Below are positions 61,577-64,000 of a stretch of DNA of 64,000 nt, one piece after another (the stretch's first letter is position 1; each line of letters begins with the position of its first letter). The position numbers were made by a program, and so were the translations under genes. Source of the DNA: Allomuricauda sp. CAU 1633. Its GTDB lineage: Bacteria; Bacteroidota; Bacteroidia; Flavobacteriales; Flavobacteriaceae. The stretch spans positions 62,001 to 126,000 of the forward strand of contig NZ_JAFLNE010000001.1 of assembly GCF_017313225.1 (NCBI RefSeq), read 5' to 3'. A model generated the notes under the pieces. It was not told the DNA's origin and ran no database searches. It worked only from the letters and a program-made list of their open reading frames with translations.

Positions 61577-64000
61577 ATGATGAAATTTCAACCAACCTCA
61601 ATGAGGATTCAGGTATTATTCACCTGTGTTCTCTCAATCTTATTTCTCCAAATACAAAATGCCCAAAATACCGTAGCTGTCGATACCAGCTTTTACAGTG
61701 GTTTTGAATGGCGAAACATCGGGCCCAATCGAGGGGGGCGATCTTTAGGTTGTGCCGGAAGCCCTTCCAGACCCAACGAATATTATTTTGGGGCCACAGG
61801 AGGTGGACTTTGGAAAACTATTGATGGCGGAAACACATGGAAGTGCGTGACCGATGGTCAGATCACAAGTTCCTCAGTAGGTGCCGTGGCCGTAGCCGAA
61901 ACCAATCCCGATGTGGTCTACATTGGCATGGGTGAGACCCAATTACGGGGAAGTATCACCCAAGGCGATGGAGTTTACAAAACCACCGATGGTGGAAAAA
62001 CCTGGACTCATTTAGGACTTGAAGAAACTCAGGCCATTTCAAGGGTTCGTGTGGACCCAACCAATGAAAATATCGTATACGTGGCCGCCCTTGGGCATCC
62101 GTATGGAGACAACCCGGAACGCGGGGTTTTCAAAAGTACTGATGGTGGAAAAACATGGAAAAAAGTATTGTACGTCAGTCCTAAAGCAGGTGCCGCCGAT
62201 TTAATCATTGACCGAAATAATCCCAATGTGTTGTATGCCAGCACGTGGCAGGTATACCGAAAAGCATGGAAAATGTGGGGTGGCGGACCGGAATGCAAAT
62301 TATGGAAATCCACTGATGGCGGTGAAACTTGGACCGACCTTACCCAAAATCCCGGGATGCCAAAAGGGCCTATCGGAAAAATAGGCGTAACCGTATCCCC
62401 GGTGGATTCCAACAGGGTTTGGGCCGTAGTGGAAGCCAATGAAGGCGGCGTTTTCCGTTCAGATGATGCTGGAAAAACATGGGAACTCACCAACAACGAG
62501 CGTAAACTGAGACAACGGGCCTTTTACTATTCCCGTATTTATGCCGACCCAAAGGATAAGGATATCGTTTATGGACTGAATGTGGATTTCTATAAATCAA
62601 CCGATGGCGGCAAAACCTTTGATATTGAAATTGAAGTGCCCCATGGCGACAACCACGATTTGTGGATTGACCCAAACAACCCAGACAGAATGGTCAGCTC
62701 CAACGATGGGGGTGGAACAGTGAGCATCAATGGAGGAAAAACCTGGACCGAGGAAGACTATCCTACCTCGCAGTTTTATCATGTAATGGCCACAAGCGAT
62801 GTTCCCTATCATGTGGTGGGTGCACAGCAAGATAATTCCACTTTGGCCATGCCCAGCGAAGGTTGGGATTTTATGCAGGCCAGAGGCCCCAACCACGGTT
62901 GGTATTATGCTGTTGGCGGTGGTGAAAGTGGATGGATTACCCAAAGCCCCACCAATCCAGACATCTTCTATGCAGGAAGCCAAGGGGCCTTGCTTACACG
63001 ATATGACCGGAGCAATGGACAAATCAGGGATATTCAAGTGTACCCGAGATTCTTTTCTGGGGAGCCCGCCAGTGCCCTACCAGAACGTTGGCAATGGACC
63101 TTTCCTATCATGTTCGCTCCAAAGGACCCCAGTGTAATGTACACCTGTTCGCAACACGTTTGGAAAACCACCAATGATGGACAGACGTGGGAGAAAATCA
63201 GTCCGGACCTTACCTATGCCGACCCCGAAACTTTAGGAAAAACAGGAGGTGTCATCACCAACGACATGAATGGTCCTGAAATCTACGCCACGGTATTTGC
63301 TTTGGCTCCATCCAACCACGATATCAATACCATTTGGGCAGGATCGGATGATGGCAAAATCCATATCACCCGTGATGGCGGAAAAAACTGGACGGATATA
63401 ACCCCAACGGACCTCCCAAAATATTCAAGGGTGAGCATTATTGAGGAATCGGTTCACAACCCGGGCACTTTGTACGTGGCCACCAACCGATATCAGGTGG
63501 ACGACCGCGAGCCTTATGTTTTTAAAACCCACGATTACGGAAAAACATGGACCAAAATCATCAATGGAATAGCCCCGGGGCATTTTGCCCGTGCCATTCG
63601 CGAAGATCATGAGCGGGAAGGATTGTTGTTTCTGGCCACTGAACATGGGGTCTATTTTTCCATCAACGATGGAAACAACTGGCAATCCCTTCAATTGAAC
63701 TTGCCCGATACACCCATTCGGGATTTGGTCATCAAGGACAATGATGTGGTTTTGGGCTCACACGGCAGAGGGTTCTGGATTTTGGACGACATTCAGCCAT
63801 TACGTGAATACTCAGAAGATTTAAAAAATCAAAAAAACGTTCTTTTTAAGCCTACGGATGCCATAAGAGGTATTTATAACGCCAACTTCCAATACTATTT
63901 GGAGGAACAAGTGGACACGGTTACGTTTTCAATTTTTGATGCCAACAATAATTTGATTGAGTCCTTTGGCGGCAACAAGCCTAAATATGAAGAAAAGGGT
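61577..64000 (+). CDS. BNR/VPS10-like beta-propeller protein, 3' truncated by window
   Basis: The frame opens at the ATG at 61577 (MMKFQPTSMRIQVLFTCVLSILFLQIQNAQ, a signal peptide) and runs without a stop to the window end, at least 808 codons. It carries many Asp-box/BNR-type turns such as TIDGGNTWK, TTDGGKTWTHL, STDGGKTWKKV, STDGGETWTDL and TRDGGKNWTDI. These are typical of sortilin/VPS10-like and sialidase-type propellers found as large secreted proteins of Bacteroidota. The C-terminal part begins a new domain near 63800. Enzyme activity is unknown. Confidence 0.88.
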   Translation, partial: MMKFQPTSMRIQVLFTCVLSILFLQIQNAQNTVAVDTSFYSGFEWRNIGPNRGGRSLGCAGSPSRPNEYYFGATGGGLWKTIDGGNTWKCVTDGQITSSSVGAVAVAETNPDVVYIGMGETQLRGSITQGDGVYKTTDGGKTWTHLGLEETQAISRVRVDPTNENIVYVAALGHPYGDNPERGVFKSTDGGKTWKKVLYVSPKAGAADLIIDRNNPNVLYASTWQVYRKAWKMWGGGPECKLWKSTDGGETWTDLTQNPGMPKGPIGKIGVTVSPVDSNRVWAVVEANEGGVFRSDDAGKTWELTNNERKLRQRAFYYSRIYADPKDKDIVYGLNVDFYKSTDGGKTFDIEIEVPHGDNHDLWIDPNNPDRMVSSNDGGGTVSINGGKTWTEEDYPTSQFYHVMATSDVPYHVVGAQQDNSTLAMPSEGWDFMQARGPNHGWYYAVGGGESGWITQSPTNPDIFYAGSQGALLTRYDRSNGQIRDIQVYPRFFSGEPASALPERWQWTFPIMFAPKDPSVMYTCSQHVWKTTNDGQTWEKISPDLTYADPETLGKTGGVITNDMNGPEIYATVFALAPSNHDINTIWAGSDDGKIHITRDGGKNWTDITPTDLPKYSRVSIIEESVHNPGTLYVATNRYQVDDREPYVFKTHDYGKTWTKIINGIAPGHFARAIREDHEREGLLFLATEHGVYFSINDGNNWQSLQLNLPDTPIRDLVIKDNDVVLGSHGRGFWILDDIQPLREYSEDLKNQKNVLFKPTDAIRGIYNANFQYYLEEQVDTVTFSIFDANNNLIESFGGNKPKYEEKG

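Noticed and set aside
1-64000. CRISPR array or insertion sequence
   Set aside because: No regular short repeat-spacer array and no transposase gene or terminal inverted repeats were found; the only repeats are the island ends and the two arm-core-arm units.

Overview
The window reads as chromosome of a marine-type flavobacterium (Bacteroidota, Flavobacteriaceae). Supporting signs are TAnnTTTG-type -7 promoter boxes, LytTR/LytS pairs, many small lipoproteins, TonB plug proteins, DUF4270/DUF4907/DUF4421-like families and a moderately AT-rich, tightly packed layout. A genus such as Muricauda/Allomuricauda would fit, but that is inference. 

Region 1 (1-20.8 kb) is a glucuronoxylan utilisation locus. 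A GH2 enzyme (cut by the window start) converges on a six-gene minus-strand operon: GH67 alpha-glucuronidase, SDR (probable mannonate/fructuronate oxidoreductase), UxuA, lipoprotein GH10 xylanase, an acetylesterase fused to a polysaccharide deacetylase, and a CE15 glucuronoyl esterase. Facing it are uxaC, a LacI-type repressor, a xylB-xylA-Na+/xylose symporter operon and a second GH10 xylanase. Together they would cut the backbone, remove acetyl and (methyl)glucuronoyl groups, and send xylose to xylulose 5-phosphate and glucuronate via fructuronate and mannonate towards KDG. A palindrome built on CAATCGATTG occurs in front of three of these transcription units and overlaps two recognisable promoters; it is the probable operator of the local LacI protein.

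Region 2 (20.8-37.2 kb) holds two LytS-like kinase/LytTR regulator pairs around a YceI and a PepSY gene, a Kelch lipoprotein, a DUF4270/outer-membrane pair, a TonB-plug/TPR protein, a DUF4421 protein, a CsgG-like protein, a class C beta-lactamase-like lipoprotein and two small envelope proteins.

Region 3 (37,395-47,953) is a mobile island of about 10.5 kb inserted in tRNA-Asn(GTT). It is bounded by a 44-bp direct repeat of the 3' half of the tRNA and carries an IntDOT-like tyrosine recombinase at one end. Its cargo is an alpha/beta hydrolase, a nucleotidyltransferase with a small partner, an XRE regulator, an OLD-type ATPase-TOPRIM nuclease, a two-gene retron (Ec86-like nucleoside-deoxyribosyltransferase effector plus retron reverse transcriptase), an HNH protein and an orphan gene. 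It looks like a compact anti-phage island. A candidate msr-msd RNA lies just upstream of the effector. An unexplained 644-bp non-coding stretch holds paired 15-nt hairpin arms around a shared core.

Region 4 (47.9-64 kb) is core genome: tRNA-Asn, rseP, an SCO1-like gene, feoA-feoB plus a 49-residue Cys-rich Feo peptide, a plug-domain lipoprotein, an ECF sigma/anti-sigma/DUF4097-type envelope-stress cassette, DUF423, DUF2141, an S9 peptidase, an SDR and a large BNR/VPS10-like repeat protein cut by the window end.
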